Assembly: GCA_002292375.1 (NCBI GenBank) | Contig: DBBV01000008.1 | Location: 52,899 to 116,898 of the forward strand | From: Methylococcaceae bacterium UBA975 | Lineage (GTDB): Bacteria; Pseudomonadota; Gammaproteobacteria; Methylococcales; Cycloclasticaceae | Reading direction: 5' to 3' | DNA length: 64,000 bases | Shown: positions 49,983-58,577 of the stretch, piece by piece | Layout of the letters: each line of letters opens with the position of its first letter | Position numbering within the stretch: the first letter of the stretch is position 1 | Notes under the pieces: generated by a model | What the model was told of the DNA's origin: nothing | The model's input: the letters and a program-made list of their open reading frames with translations, nothing else | The model's database searches: none | Position numbers and translations under genes: made by a program

Positions 49983-51962
49983 ATGAAAAATAATAAATGG
50001 CGTACCAAGCCATTATCGGTCGCTTTTGCGTTTGCAGGGCTGATGGCTTTAATAGTACCGCAGCAAGTACTCGCTGGGATTGATACGGGGGACGATTCGT
50101 TAGAAATCAGCGGTTTTGTCGAAAATGCCACCTATATACGTAACGACGTTGGCTTATCTAAATTCCGCAACACCTTGCAATTAGAAGGTACCAAGTTACT
50201 GGGTAATTTGGGTGCGTTTAGTGAAGTGAGTATCAACGGTACTTTCCGTGCGACCTATGATGGCGTATATGACCTAAATTCAGATGAATACGGTGATGGG
50301 GCGGGTGGGGCAATTAACCTTGAATCAACTAATGGTGCACCAAATTCACCACATGGATTGGGCTTAGGTTCGACAGACCCAGCTTCTGTCTTCTTTGGAG
50401 CACCATTACCACCAAACAACGCTCTTGATTTTGATGTGTCTGCGAATCCAAATAGAGGACTTATTGAATTAGGTGAGCACCTACATGATGCCGATGGTGG
50501 TGTAACCTTTGGTGTGCCTGTTCGCCCCTGTGACAAAGATAGTCGTGGCTGTAAAGGTGACTATATTAGCGATACATTAAATGACCTGAGGTATTCTGAC
50601 TTTAATGATCGCTGGGATTTTATTCGTGAGTTATATGTTAACGCGACGATCGATATGGACAGCGGCACGACGTTTAATCTGAGCGTCGGTAAAAAACAAG
50701 AAGTGTGGGGCCGTACTGATTTATTTCGTGTGTTAGACGTTCTCAACCCCGTTGATTACTCGCGGAATAATATCTACGACGAACTAGAAGATATTCGTAT
50801 CCCTTTGTGGATGGCCACAGCTGAATGGCAGTTTGGCGCGAATGATTTGCTAGATGATATGAATCTACAATTTGTTTGGATATTTGATAAATTTCGCCCA
50901 AGTAAGCTAGGGCAAGCGGGGACACCGAACCAAATTTTGGATGCTGGATCTCTATTCCGTGGTTTGAGCAACTGCTGGGATAATGGCTGTACTGTTTCCA
51001 ATTTTGCAGGTGGAGATACGGCTACTAACTTTGGCCCTGGCCAGCTAGGTATTAGGAATATAGAAGAGCCTGAGTGGTCATTAGATAACGGCCAGTTTGG
51101 TGTAAAGTTTGAGGGTGTTTATAGCGATATTGGATTTTCATTAAATGCATTCTATACACGTTCGCAATTACCTTCTTTACGTGGTTCAGGTGGTCCTGGT
51201 GGTTTCGCTACTGAAAACCCATTTGATGATACGGATAATGATGTGTTTCCGTATTTAATTGCATTTGATATGCACTTCCCTCGGGTAGTATTGGTAGGTG
51301 GTTCCTTAGACTATTATGCCGATCCTTTAAAAACGGCATTTCGTGCCGAAGTGGCTTGGACTAAAGGTGAAGAGTTTGCCAATACCTTAAAACCACGCTT
51401 GTTTTCAGAATCTGAAGTGGTGCGTTGGGTATTAGGGGCGGATCATAATTTCTTTATTCGCAGCATCAATAAAAACAAAGCATTCTTAGCGTCATTCCAA
51501 ACATTTGGCCAACATATCTTAGATCATGATCGTGAAGATGGACCGTTAGGCCCAGTAGGTATGCCAGATTGGGAAGATAACTACATTTCAACTTTATTAA
51601 TTAAGGGTTGGTGGTTCCAAGATCGTTTAAGCCCACAGATTATTTCAGCGTATGACTGGAGTGCTAAAGCCTATGTTGTCTCACCTTCAGTGGACTGGTT
51701 GATTAACGATAATTGGCGTTTACAAGTGGCTGCTAATATAAAGCTTGGAACAGGTGCGCGTAAGTTCTCTGATTGCCGTACATGTAACCCGTTCTCGCCT
51801 TTTACAGCAACACCTTTGCATGATAACTGGGATGGCGTGAATGCGGATGCAGGCGATATTGGTTTAGGTGGCTTCGAACCACTCGGTCGTTTCCAATCTG
51901 GCCCTATCGGTATGGCACAAAAAGAAGACGAAATTCAAGTAACACTTCGTTATCGCTTCTAG
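49983..51962 (+). CDS. DUF1302 outer-membrane protein
   Basis: About 659 residues from the ATG of MKNNKWRTKPLSVAFAFAGL, preceded by AAAGGAG; a frame ten codons longer is rejected because the signal peptide starts here. Signal peptide ends near QQVLAG. The rest is beta-rich with GKKQEVWGRTDLFRVLDVLNP, a typical DUF1302 stretch, and ends ITLRYRF-like (VTLRYRF), the outer-membrane barrel signature. It is likely the outer-membrane partner of the adjacent transporter. Confidence 0.88.
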   Translation: MKNNKWRTKPLSVAFAFAGLMALIVPQQVLAGIDTGDDSLEISGFVENATYIRNDVGLSKFRNTLQLEGTKLLGNLGAFSEVSINGTFRATYDGVYDLNSDEYGDGAGGAINLESTNGAPNSPHGLGLGSTDPASVFFGAPLPPNNALDFDVSANPNRGLIELGEHLHDADGGVTFGVPVRPCDKDSRGCKGDYISDTLNDLRYSDFNDRWDFIRELYVNATIDMDSGTTFNLSVGKKQEVWGRTDLFRVLDVLNPVDYSRNNIYDELEDIRIPLWMATAEWQFGANDLLDDMNLQFVWIFDKFRPSKLGQAGTPNQILDAGSLFRGLSNCWDNGCTVSNFAGGDTATNFGPGQLGIRNIEEPEWSLDNGQFGVKFEGVYSDIGFSLNAFYTRSQLPSLRGSGGPGGFATENPFDDTDNDVFPYLIAFDMHFPRVVLVGGSLDYYADPLKTAFRAEVAWTKGEEFANTLKPRLFSESEVVRWVLGADHNFFIRSINKNKAFLASFQTFGQHILDHDREDGPLGPVGMPDWEDNYISTLLIKGWWFQDRLSPQIISAYDWSAKAYVVSPSVDWLINDNWRLQVAANIKLGTGARKFSDCRTCNPFSPFTATPLHDNWDGVNADAGDIGLGGFEPLGRFQSGPIGMAQKEDEIQVTLRYRF

Positions 51963-51969
51963 GAATAAC

Positions 51970-52006
51970 CACACTGACGTTCAGTTGAACGTTAGTGTGT
52001 TTTCTT
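51970..52006 (+). terminator. Hairpin between DUF1302 and DUF1329 genes
   Basis: CACACTGACGTTCA / TGAACGTTAGTGTG (one G-T pair) then TTTTCTT. It may act as a partial terminator. Confidence 0.7.
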
Positions 52007-52039
52007 AAAAAGTTAAAAAGAGTTAAGGAGATTTAAATA

Positions 52040-53350
52040 ATGAAAAATTTTACAAAAAGTTTGCTGAGCGCTGCGCTATTAAGTGTTGCTGCCAGTGCAT
52101 CGGCCGTGACTGATGCGGACATTGACAATTCATTTAAACCGTATAGCAAAGGTTTTCCAACGGTTAATGGCGTCGTAGCGGGTTTGGTTATCAATAAGGA
52201 TAATGTGGATCAATACGCCAGCGTATTAGATGACGGTTTGATTAAGCATATTAAAGATGGTTGGGTCGATATTACCGTTGGCGAGCCGATGGATTTTATA
52301 TTAAACCAAGGCTATATTGATGCAACCAAATCAGGCGCTAAACGTGTCAAATTAGGCGCAAAAGTGGGTGAGCTTGAAGGTTATGTGGCCGGTCGTCCAT
52401 TTCCAATTGAGCCAAGCTTAGATGACCCTCGTGCCGGTGAGAAAATGGCTTGGAACTTCCAGTACGGTTATAACTGGGGCGACGGTGCCGCAATATCGCC
52501 GTTTTATTGGAAATATAGAAACATGAATACGGGGCAAATTGAACGTACGATTAAGTTTAATTTTTACTTTTTAAACTTTGCCCATAGGGTCAATCATGAA
52601 CCTATGCCAGAAGTTACGCCCAACCCTAGTAAGCTGTTTAGAGGTATTTATCTCAATGTTGAAGAACCGTTTGACGTTAAAAACACGCAATTATTGATTC
52701 ACCGTTATCAAGATGATTTAAAACGTGATAATGCTTGGTTGTATCTTGGTTTTCAACGTCGCGTACGCCGTTTAGCCACCGGTCAGGTAACGGATTCATT
52801 CTTGGGTTCTGATCTGATGATCGAAGATTTTGAGGGGTATAACGGTCGTATTTCGGATATGAATTGGACATACAAAGGCAGTAAAACCATGTTGTTGCCA
52901 ATGTACGATGCGGCAAAACAAAAACGCACGGCTGAATTTAATGAATCTGATGGTTATACCTATACGACTTACCACGGTAAGGGCGGCTGTTTCCCCAATG
53001 TGAGCTATTCATTAAGAAAAGTTTATATCGTTGAATCAGACCCTGTTGACCCAAATCACCCAATAGGAAAACGGGTGCATTATATGGACGCACAAACGTT
53101 TACATTACCTAGAACGGTCACCTTTGATCGTCAAGGAAAGTACTGGAAATCGTGGATGATTGGGCAGGCACACCCTGACAGCCATTTACCCGCCAATAAA
53201 GGAACAGGTGTTTCCATCGATGATGCTTTTGGCATGATGGACGTTCAATCTATGCATTGTACGACAGGGCAATTTAAAGGTATCGTCGATCCTAAACAAG
53301 TTAAAGAAAAACAATTTAGTGTTCAATATATGCGATCTTTTGGTAAGTAA
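52040..53350 (+). CDS. DUF1329 periplasmic/envelope protein
   Basis: 436 residues with signal peptide MKNFTKSLLSAALLSVAASA. The body shares the DUF1329 pattern, including EMPEVTPNPSKLFRGIYLNV-like PEPMPEVTPNP and the YDAAKQKR/YMDAQTF blocks. These proteins are almost always encoded beside DUF1302 and often with MMPL and YCF48 genes. A lipoprotein-carrier-like fold has been proposed for the family. It is the last gene of the module, before a strong terminator. Confidence 0.88.
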   Translation: MKNFTKSLLSAALLSVAASASAVTDADIDNSFKPYSKGFPTVNGVVAGLVINKDNVDQYASVLDDGLIKHIKDGWVDITVGEPMDFILNQGYIDATKSGAKRVKLGAKVGELEGYVAGRPFPIEPSLDDPRAGEKMAWNFQYGYNWGDGAAISPFYWKYRNMNTGQIERTIKFNFYFLNFAHRVNHEPMPEVTPNPSKLFRGIYLNVEEPFDVKNTQLLIHRYQDDLKRDNAWLYLGFQRRVRRLATGQVTDSFLGSDLMIEDFEGYNGRISDMNWTYKGSKTMLLPMYDAAKQKRTAEFNESDGYTYTTYHGKGGCFPNVSYSLRKVYIVESDPVDPNHPIGKRVHYMDAQTFTLPRTVTFDRQGKYWKSWMIGQAHPDSHLPANKGTGVSIDDAFGMMDVQSMHCTTGQFKGIVDPKQVKEKQFSVQYMRSFGK

Positions 53351-53367
53351 TTTTTGGCCAAATAAAT

Positions 53368-53398
53368 AAAAAAAGCCGGCTTTTAGCCGGCTTTTTTT
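53368..53398 (+). terminator. Terminator after the envelope module
   Basis: AAAAAGCCGGCT / AGCCGGCTTTTT hairpin, then T-run. Confidence 0.9.
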
Positions 53399-53489
53399 AT
53401 TGTTTAAAAGCTAGTAAAGTTATCCAAGGGTGTTTAATAGGATGGGTAAAGTAAAAAAATAAAAAAAGCGAGTTTTTAAGGAGAAGACA

Positions 53490-54551
53490 ATGGATTATTT
53501 AAAGTATTTATTACCGGCTGGTTTTTTATTTATTAGCGGCGCTGGCGTTATCACGGGCGGCATTACAAGCTGGTTTGGGGTGCTACTATTTCCCGTGGTC
53601 GCCTTTATTGAGTATTTTTTAAAAGATGATTTTAGTGTACGAAAAATGAGAGATAGTGGTGCGACTTTTATGTTGTACTTTCAACTTATTCCTTGGGTGT
53701 TTCTTTGGTATGCGTTATGGGTGTTTTTGGGTAGCGACTATACATGGTTCGCATGGACTGGGGCGGTTCTGTCAACGGCGCTAATTACTGCTGCGGTCGG
53801 TTTGCCCGTTGCACATGAACTATTTCATCGAATTGAGGGCACTTCCCGGTTTATCGGTAACTTGTTTGCAGTGACGCTAATGGCGGGTGATGTTGAGCTA
53901 GAGCATAGGATGGGGCACCATATTGAAACATCCAGCCTTTTGGACGTTGATACGCCATTTAGAGGCGAGTCGTCTTATGCGTTTATTCCGCGCTTACTGC
54001 CTTATTTTCATAAGGCCTCTTGGCAAATGGAAAAAAAACGATTCGTTTCAAAAGGCCTAAGTCACTGGTCATTAGGCAATAGAATTTTATGGGCTTGGTT
54101 TGCTTATGTGATGTTATTAGTATTTTTTGCATTAACCGTTAGCTTATCAGCTGCGTTGACAGTTTTACTGATTTCAATTATTGGTCAATGCATTGTATGT
54201 TTATTTAGTTACGTACAACACTACGGCTTGATTCGTGTTCCTAATACCCCTATTGAAAAACGCCATGCGCTGAATCATATTCGCCCACTATCACGGGTGT
54301 TAACATTTGAGATTGTGACGCATTCCCAACATCACACGAACCCAACGGTTCCGTACCACCAATTAACCCCGTATGAAGATGTGATTCGTCCAGGGAGTGC
54401 GTATGGCTATTTTTTACTGACCTTAATTCCACCGCTGTGGCATAAAAAGATGCGTAAACACCTGCAAGAATGGGATGAAAAATATGCGTCTAACGATGAG
54501 TTGGCGCTGGCAAAAGACGCGAATATTAAGGCAGGATGGGTGTCACCTTAG
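53490..54551 (+). CDS. XylM/AlkB-like membrane hydroxylase
   Basis: 353 residues with about six membrane helices. His boxes: HELFHR (about 110), HRMGHH (about 140), VQHYG (about 254) and HSQHH (about 290), the pattern of XylM, CymA and AlkB hydroxylases. SD AAGGAG lies before the ATG. It should oxidise a methyl or alkyl group on a ring or chain. No XylA-type reductase or rubredoxin gene is adjacent. Position just before BenAB-like genes suggests methyl-arene to benzoate-type acid, then dihydroxylation. Confidence 0.85.
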   Translation: MDYLKYLLPAGFLFISGAGVITGGITSWFGVLLFPVVAFIEYFLKDDFSVRKMRDSGATFMLYFQLIPWVFLWYALWVFLGSDYTWFAWTGAVLSTALITAAVGLPVAHELFHRIEGTSRFIGNLFAVTLMAGDVELEHRMGHHIETSSLLDVDTPFRGESSYAFIPRLLPYFHKASWQMEKKRFVSKGLSHWSLGNRILWAWFAYVMLLVFFALTVSLSAALTVLLISIIGQCIVCLFSYVQHYGLIRVPNTPIEKRHALNHIRPLSRVLTFEIVTHSQHHTNPTVPYHQLTPYEDVIRPGSAYGYFLLTLIPPLWHKKMRKHLQEWDEKYASNDELALAKDANIKAGWVSP

Positions 54552-54617
54552 GTTCAGCTAAAAATAATTTATGATATAAGTCATCTTTTTGCTAACTAGT
54601 AATAAAGCCCTGCTGGG

Positions 54618-54638
54618 TTTGATAGTAAACTCATCAAA
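54618..54638. promoter_or_regulatory. Inverted repeat before the dioxygenase genes
   Basis: TTTGAT / ATCAAA arms with a 9-bp spacer in the 160-bp gap before the ring-dioxygenase gene. Possible operator. No minus-24/minus-12 element was found here. Confidence 0.5.
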
Positions 54639-54710
54639 ACAATTTAGTGTGGTCATTTGTGAGGAATGGGGACTATTATGTTTAATCAAAAAAGTAGATT
54701 AAGGAGTTAA

Positions 54711-56072
54711 ATGATGGCTGAACAAGAAACTATAGATTTTGCACAATACCTTATCGACGATAAAGAGAAGGGTATTTTTCGTGCGGATAGGAATGTATTC
54801 ACCGACCCAGAGATCTTTGAATTAGAGATGAAGTACATCTTCGAAAAGAACTGGATGTATTTATGCCATGAAAGTCAGGTAAAAAACCCAGGGGATTTTT
54901 TCACCGTACAAATGGGCCGTCAACCCGTGATTGTCACGCGTGATAAAGAAGGTGAAATTCACGGTTTTATTAATGCCTGTAGTCACCGCGGCGCACAGTT
55001 AGTTAACACCGCGGGTGGTAATAAACGATCATTTACCTGTCCCTTCCATATGTGGTCTTACAAGCTAGACGGTACGCTGATGGATTGCGGTGAACATAAG
55101 GGTAAGGTGGGTTATAGCGATAGTTTCAACAAAGATGAGTTAGGCTTGCAAAAAATTGGCAATATCGGTAATTATCGCGGTTTTATCTTTGGTGTGATTG
55201 ATGATGACGCGTGTTCACTGGAAGAATATTTAGCCGAAGCCAAACACGCGCTGGATTTATTGGCCGACCAGTCTGATGAAGGTTTGGAGATTTTACCAGG
55301 CGCAACTACCTATACTTACAATGGTAATTGGAAGCTGCAAGCCGAGAATGGGGTTGATGGTTATCATTTAGAAGCGATTCACGGTAACTACGTAATGACG
55401 ATTGCTAACCGTAAAAAAATTCAAGCCGAAAAGGATCCAGTCAAACCGGTGGATGTGGGTGCAATCGCTTCTGGTACATCAACGTTGCCGGGCGGTTACT
55501 TTGACCTTGGTCAGGGTCACGTTATGCTGTGGGCGGAATTTCCAAGTGCAGCAGATAGGCCGCTGCATGTCGGTGGCAGAATGTCTGAAATCGAAGAACG
55601 CTATGGTGCATTAAGGGCTAAATTTATGGGCGGTTTTTTACGCAATACCTGTATTTACCCTAATGTTTTTGTGATGGATCAAATGAGTACGCAAATTCGT
55701 CGTTTCCACCCTGTGGCAGTTGATAAAACGGAAGTGACAACCTATTGTATCGCCCCTATTGGTGAAAGTGATGCAGCGCGCGAACGCCGTATTCGTCAAT
55801 ATGAGGATTTCTTTAATGCTACGGGTATGGCAACACCGGATGATCTAACGGCGTTTAATAGTAGTCAATTGGGCTTTATGGGCCGTAAAGCGCGCTGGAG
55901 CGATATGTCGCGCGGGTCTCAAAATATTGTAGACGGGCCAGAAGCAGTTGCTAAAGGCGTGGGAATTAATCCCGTGACCTCAGGTACTAATCTTGAAGAT
56001 GAAGGCTTGATGGTGGCGCAACATAAACGTTGGGCAGATATGATGACAAAAGGTCAAGTGGAGGAGAAGTAA
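54711..56072 (+). CDS. Ring-hydroxylating dioxygenase alpha subunit (BenA/XylX-like)
   Basis: 453 residues, the length of BenA. Rieske ligands Cys90, His92, Cys110, His113 lie in CSHRG and CPFHMW with the standard 17-residue gap. The mononuclear iron site is ADNGVDGYHLEAIH-like (NGVDGYHLEAIH) and Asp in VMDQMST. It fits the benzoate/toluate 1,2-dioxygenase branch. A CPFHGW Gly is Met here. Its beta-subunit gene follows one base later. No reductase gene (BenC-type) is present nearby. SD AAGGAG; two adjacent Met codons. Confidence 0.88.
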   Translation: MMAEQETIDFAQYLIDDKEKGIFRADRNVFTDPEIFELEMKYIFEKNWMYLCHESQVKNPGDFFTVQMGRQPVIVTRDKEGEIHGFINACSHRGAQLVNTAGGNKRSFTCPFHMWSYKLDGTLMDCGEHKGKVGYSDSFNKDELGLQKIGNIGNYRGFIFGVIDDDACSLEEYLAEAKHALDLLADQSDEGLEILPGATTYTYNGNWKLQAENGVDGYHLEAIHGNYVMTIANRKKIQAEKDPVKPVDVGAIASGTSTLPGGYFDLGQGHVMLWAEFPSAADRPLHVGGRMSEIEERYGALRAKFMGGFLRNTCIYPNVFVMDQMSTQIRRFHPVAVDKTEVTTYCIAPIGESDAARERRIRQYEDFFNATGMATPDDLTAFNSSQLGFMGRKARWSDMSRGSQNIVDGPEAVAKGVGINPVTSGTNLEDEGLMVAQHKRWADMMTKGQVEEK

Positions 56073-56073
56073 G

Positions 56074-56565
56074 ATGGATAGTCTAATTAAACAACAAGCT
56101 GTGGCATTGATTATTGACGAAGCCGCTTACCTTGACCATAAGCAATGGGATGAATGGATTAACTTGTACACGGAAGATGCTATTTACTGGATGCCGGCTT
56201 GGGTCGACGAATATACAACCACCAGCGATCCAAAACGTGAAATTTCATTGATTTATTATGGTAATCGCTCGGGCATTGAGGACAGGGTCTTTAGAATTCG
56301 TACCGAGCTTTCGTTTGCGACTAGTCCTTTGCCACGTACCTGTCATATTAATACAAACTTTAGGGTCTCTGAAAATGACGCAGGTGAAATTGTGGTTCAC
56401 TCATCATGGGTGACGCATTGTTATAGTTTGAAGACTTCTCGTGAAGCCTTTGGTGTACAAGAACATCATTTGCGTAAAACGGAAGATGGCCTAAAAATTT
56501 GTTTTAGAAAAATCACCTTGCATAACGATATGGTGGACACAGTGCTGGACGTATATAACCTCTAA
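56074..56565 (+). CDS. Ring-hydroxylating dioxygenase beta subunit (BenB/XylY-like)
   Basis: 163 residues, the BenB length. The SnoaL/NTF2-like fold shows EAAYLDHKQWDEWINLYTED, YWMPAWVDEYTTT and the RIRTELSFATSPLPRTCH strand typical of beta subunits in this family. It ends the pair with a terminator after it. The beta subunit is structural in the alpha3-beta3 hexamer. Confidence 0.9.
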   Translation: MDSLIKQQAVALIIDEAAYLDHKQWDEWINLYTEDAIYWMPAWVDEYTTTSDPKREISLIYYGNRSGIEDRVFRIRTELSFATSPLPRTCHINTNFRVSENDAGEIVVHSSWVTHCYSLKTSREAFGVQEHHLRKTEDGLKICFRKITLHNDMVDTVLDVYNL

Positions 56566-56585
56566 GCACTTAAACTTAGTGTCAT

Positions 56586-56624
56586 AAAAAACCGCAGGCA
56601 ATAGACGCCGTGCGGTTTTTTTTT
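56586..56624. terminator. Terminator between dioxygenase and HpaB genes
   Basis: ACCGCA...TGCGGT stem with GC-pairing loop ends, followed by a run of T on the plus strand and A on the minus side. Confidence 0.78.
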
Positions 56625-56640
56625 GGTCTGAGGCGCTCGC

Positions 56641-58194
56641 TTATGAGTGTTTATTGTTCAAGATGCTGATATCAGTGGGGTTGATTAGATCGGGTGCAGT
56701 CCAACCATCAAGGTCATACTCCCCTAAACACTTGTCTGCAAAGCCGGTTAGTTGATCGGCCAAGCCAGACATTTTTGCCCCACCCAATAGCTGCAGACGA
56801 ATATCTTCATGGTTGCCGGCATAGTTTCTTTCGTACAGTTCATGGCGACTGCCAAACTCCGAACCAATAGAATCCCATAGTAACTTTAAGATTTTTACCC
56901 GCTGCTCGGCTGAAATACCATTTGAGCCACGGACAAACCGGTCTAGAAAAGGCCGGATTTCAGGGTTTTTAAAATCGGCGGCGTGTGAAGGTAAGTAAAT
57001 TAACGCTGCACCCAAGTCCTTTTGGATTAAGTCTTTGATCATGGGGTAGGCCATCGGTGCAAATACGCGATAGGCGCTAGCTGCTTCGGCATTGACCTGT
57101 AAACAACCATTATCTCCCCAAGGTGAGGGGTTGCGAGCCATCGCATCGGTGAGACTCCAAAATAAATTACGCCAGGCTAATACCTCGCCAATTCTGCCTT
57201 GCACACCGCGAAACTCATTAGCGCCGGTTGTTTCAACGGCTTTCATTAATAAACCGGTGATAAAGTCCAGTTTAACTGCTAGCCGGGTGCAGCCATGGAA
57301 CAGTGCACGCATCATAAAACCAGAGCCAAAAATAAACCGGTTAACCACGTCAATATCACGATAGGCAAAAACGTTTTCCCAGGGCACAAGAACTTTATCA
57401 AGTACGAGTATAGAATCATTTTCGTCCATACGGCTGGACAGTGGGTAATCATAGGGTGAACCCATGGCCCCAGCAGCGTATTCATACGAAGTTCGGCAAA
57501 TAATTTTTAGCCCGGGTGAGTTCATCGGCAGGGTAAAAATAACCGCATACTTAGGGTCTTTTACGGGAACGCCGTATAAACCTACAAAGTTTTGATGGGT
57601 AAGTGCTGAGTTAGTCGCCACCACTTTAGCACCAGAGACGATAATGCCGGCATCGGTTTCCTTTTCAACGTGGATGCAAATATCTTCAATTTCAGCGCTA
57701 GCTTTATTGCGATCTATAGGCGGGTTAACGATAGCGTGATTCCAATATAATAAGTTTTCCTGTGTTTCCTTGTACCAACGTCTGGCATTGTTTTCGTATT
57801 CACCAAAAAACTCTGGCATGGCACCCATAGACGCTATAAAACTGGCTTTATAATCAGGTGCACGCCCCATCCAGCCGTAGCCGATACGCTGCCATTCGGC
57901 AATCGCATCACGTGAAGCGACCAAGTCCTCAGTGGTTCTAGGCGCTTTAAAAAACGGTTGAGTGTAACCGCCGCTGCCAGTATCGGTTGTGGTTCGTAAT
58001 ACCTTGGCTTTGGATTCATCGTGCATGGCGTCATACATACGCGCGGTCATGCGGGCGGAATTTCTAAAGGCAGGGTGGGTAGTTACATTTTTAACACGCT
58101 CACCAAAAATATAAACTTCGCGCCCATCGTTTAGGCTTTCTAAGTACTCGTCGCCTGTCATGGGTTTTTTTGTAACTGTTTGCTTGTTTGTCAT
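56641..58194 (-). CDS. HpaB-family flavin-dependent monooxygenase
   Basis: 517 residues, the length of 4-hydroxyphenylacetate 3-monooxygenase oxygenase. MTGDEYLESLNDGREVYIFGERV is a typical HpaB opening, and HQNFVGLYGVPVKDPKYAVIFTLPM and KVLVPWENVFAYRD are core stretches. It uses reduced FAD to ortho-hydroxylate a phenol. An FAD reductase such as the one at 59835 could supply it. A sigma54 element lies upstream. Substrate could be a phenol, an alkylphenol or 4-hydroxyphenylacetate. Confidence 0.87.
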   Translation of the reverse strand: MTNKQTVTKKPMTGDEYLESLNDGREVYIFGERVKNVTTHPAFRNSARMTARMYDAMHDESKAKVLRTTTDTGSGGYTQPFFKAPRTTEDLVASRDAIAEWQRIGYGWMGRAPDYKASFIASMGAMPEFFGEYENNARRWYKETQENLLYWNHAIVNPPIDRNKASAEIEDICIHVEKETDAGIIVSGAKVVATNSALTHQNFVGLYGVPVKDPKYAVIFTLPMNSPGLKIICRTSYEYAAGAMGSPYDYPLSSRMDENDSILVLDKVLVPWENVFAYRDIDVVNRFIFGSGFMMRALFHGCTRLAVKLDFITGLLMKAVETTGANEFRGVQGRIGEVLAWRNLFWSLTDAMARNPSPWGDNGCLQVNAEAASAYRVFAPMAYPMIKDLIQKDLGAALIYLPSHAADFKNPEIRPFLDRFVRGSNGISAEQRVKILKLLWDSIGSEFGSRHELYERNYAGNHEDIRLQLLGGAKMSGLADQLTGFADKCLGEYDLDGWTAPDLINPTDISILNNKHS

Positions 58195-58229
58195 GCTAGG
58201 TTTCTCCCGATTTTATTTTAGATTTTTAA

Positions 58230-58245
58230 AGCAAAATGCGCACCA
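58230..58245 (-). promoter_or_regulatory. Sigma54 (-24/-12) promoter for the HpaB gene
   Basis: TGGTGCGCATTTTGCT on the minus strand keeps the GG and GC doublets and the TTGC box at correct spacing, with two mismatches in the -24 box. Predicted start 58219, 25 bases before the ATG, with SD GGGAG between. Confidence 0.68.
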
Positions 58246-58441
58246 TAGTCTTTTGTACAGTGTTTATCTAGAGAGTTCAACGCCAGCAGCTTGAGGTCTG
58301 ATTTTTTTGATATTGACGTGTTAAATGTGATTGTATTAAATCGTAAAAAATGGGCGTTAGATTGAGTATATGATGCTATTAATAAAACCTAGCGAGGGCA
58401 GGTGAAACTTGCATACGGTAAGGGCTGTAGTAGTTAAGACT

Positions 58442-58457
58442 AGGCACGAAGTTTGCT
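58442..58457 (+). promoter_or_regulatory. Sigma54 (-24/-12) promoter for the monooxygenase operon
   Basis: AGGCACGAAGTTTGCT differs from TGGCACG-N4-TTGCW only at the first base. Predicted start about 58468, giving a 110-base leader to the ATG at 58578. Confidence 0.85.
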
Positions 58458-58577
58458 TTTATATTTAGTTCATGCTTTTTACGGGTATTTCGTAACAATG
58501 GATTAATGTGTCTGTTAAAACGAATAGATACCGATTAAAGTAGATGCTAAAACATAAACAAAAACGGGGGAGATAAA

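Larger units (their letters stand above)
58195..58577. promoter_or_regulatory. Divergent sigma54 control region
   Basis: 383 bases without a gene, between the HpaB gene (minus) and the acyl-CoA-dehydrogenase-like gene (plus). It holds two -24/-12 elements on opposite strands (58230-58245 and 58442-58457) about 200 bp apart. Between them are TTGATATTGAC (58307-58317) and other TTGA-rich sequences that could be activator sites. Confidence 0.75.

Noticed and set aside
54678..54710. Ten-codon leader peptide before the dioxygenase gene
   Set aside because: The short frame MFNQKSRLRS ends right at the dioxygenase ATG. No attenuator hairpin or biased codons support a leader function.
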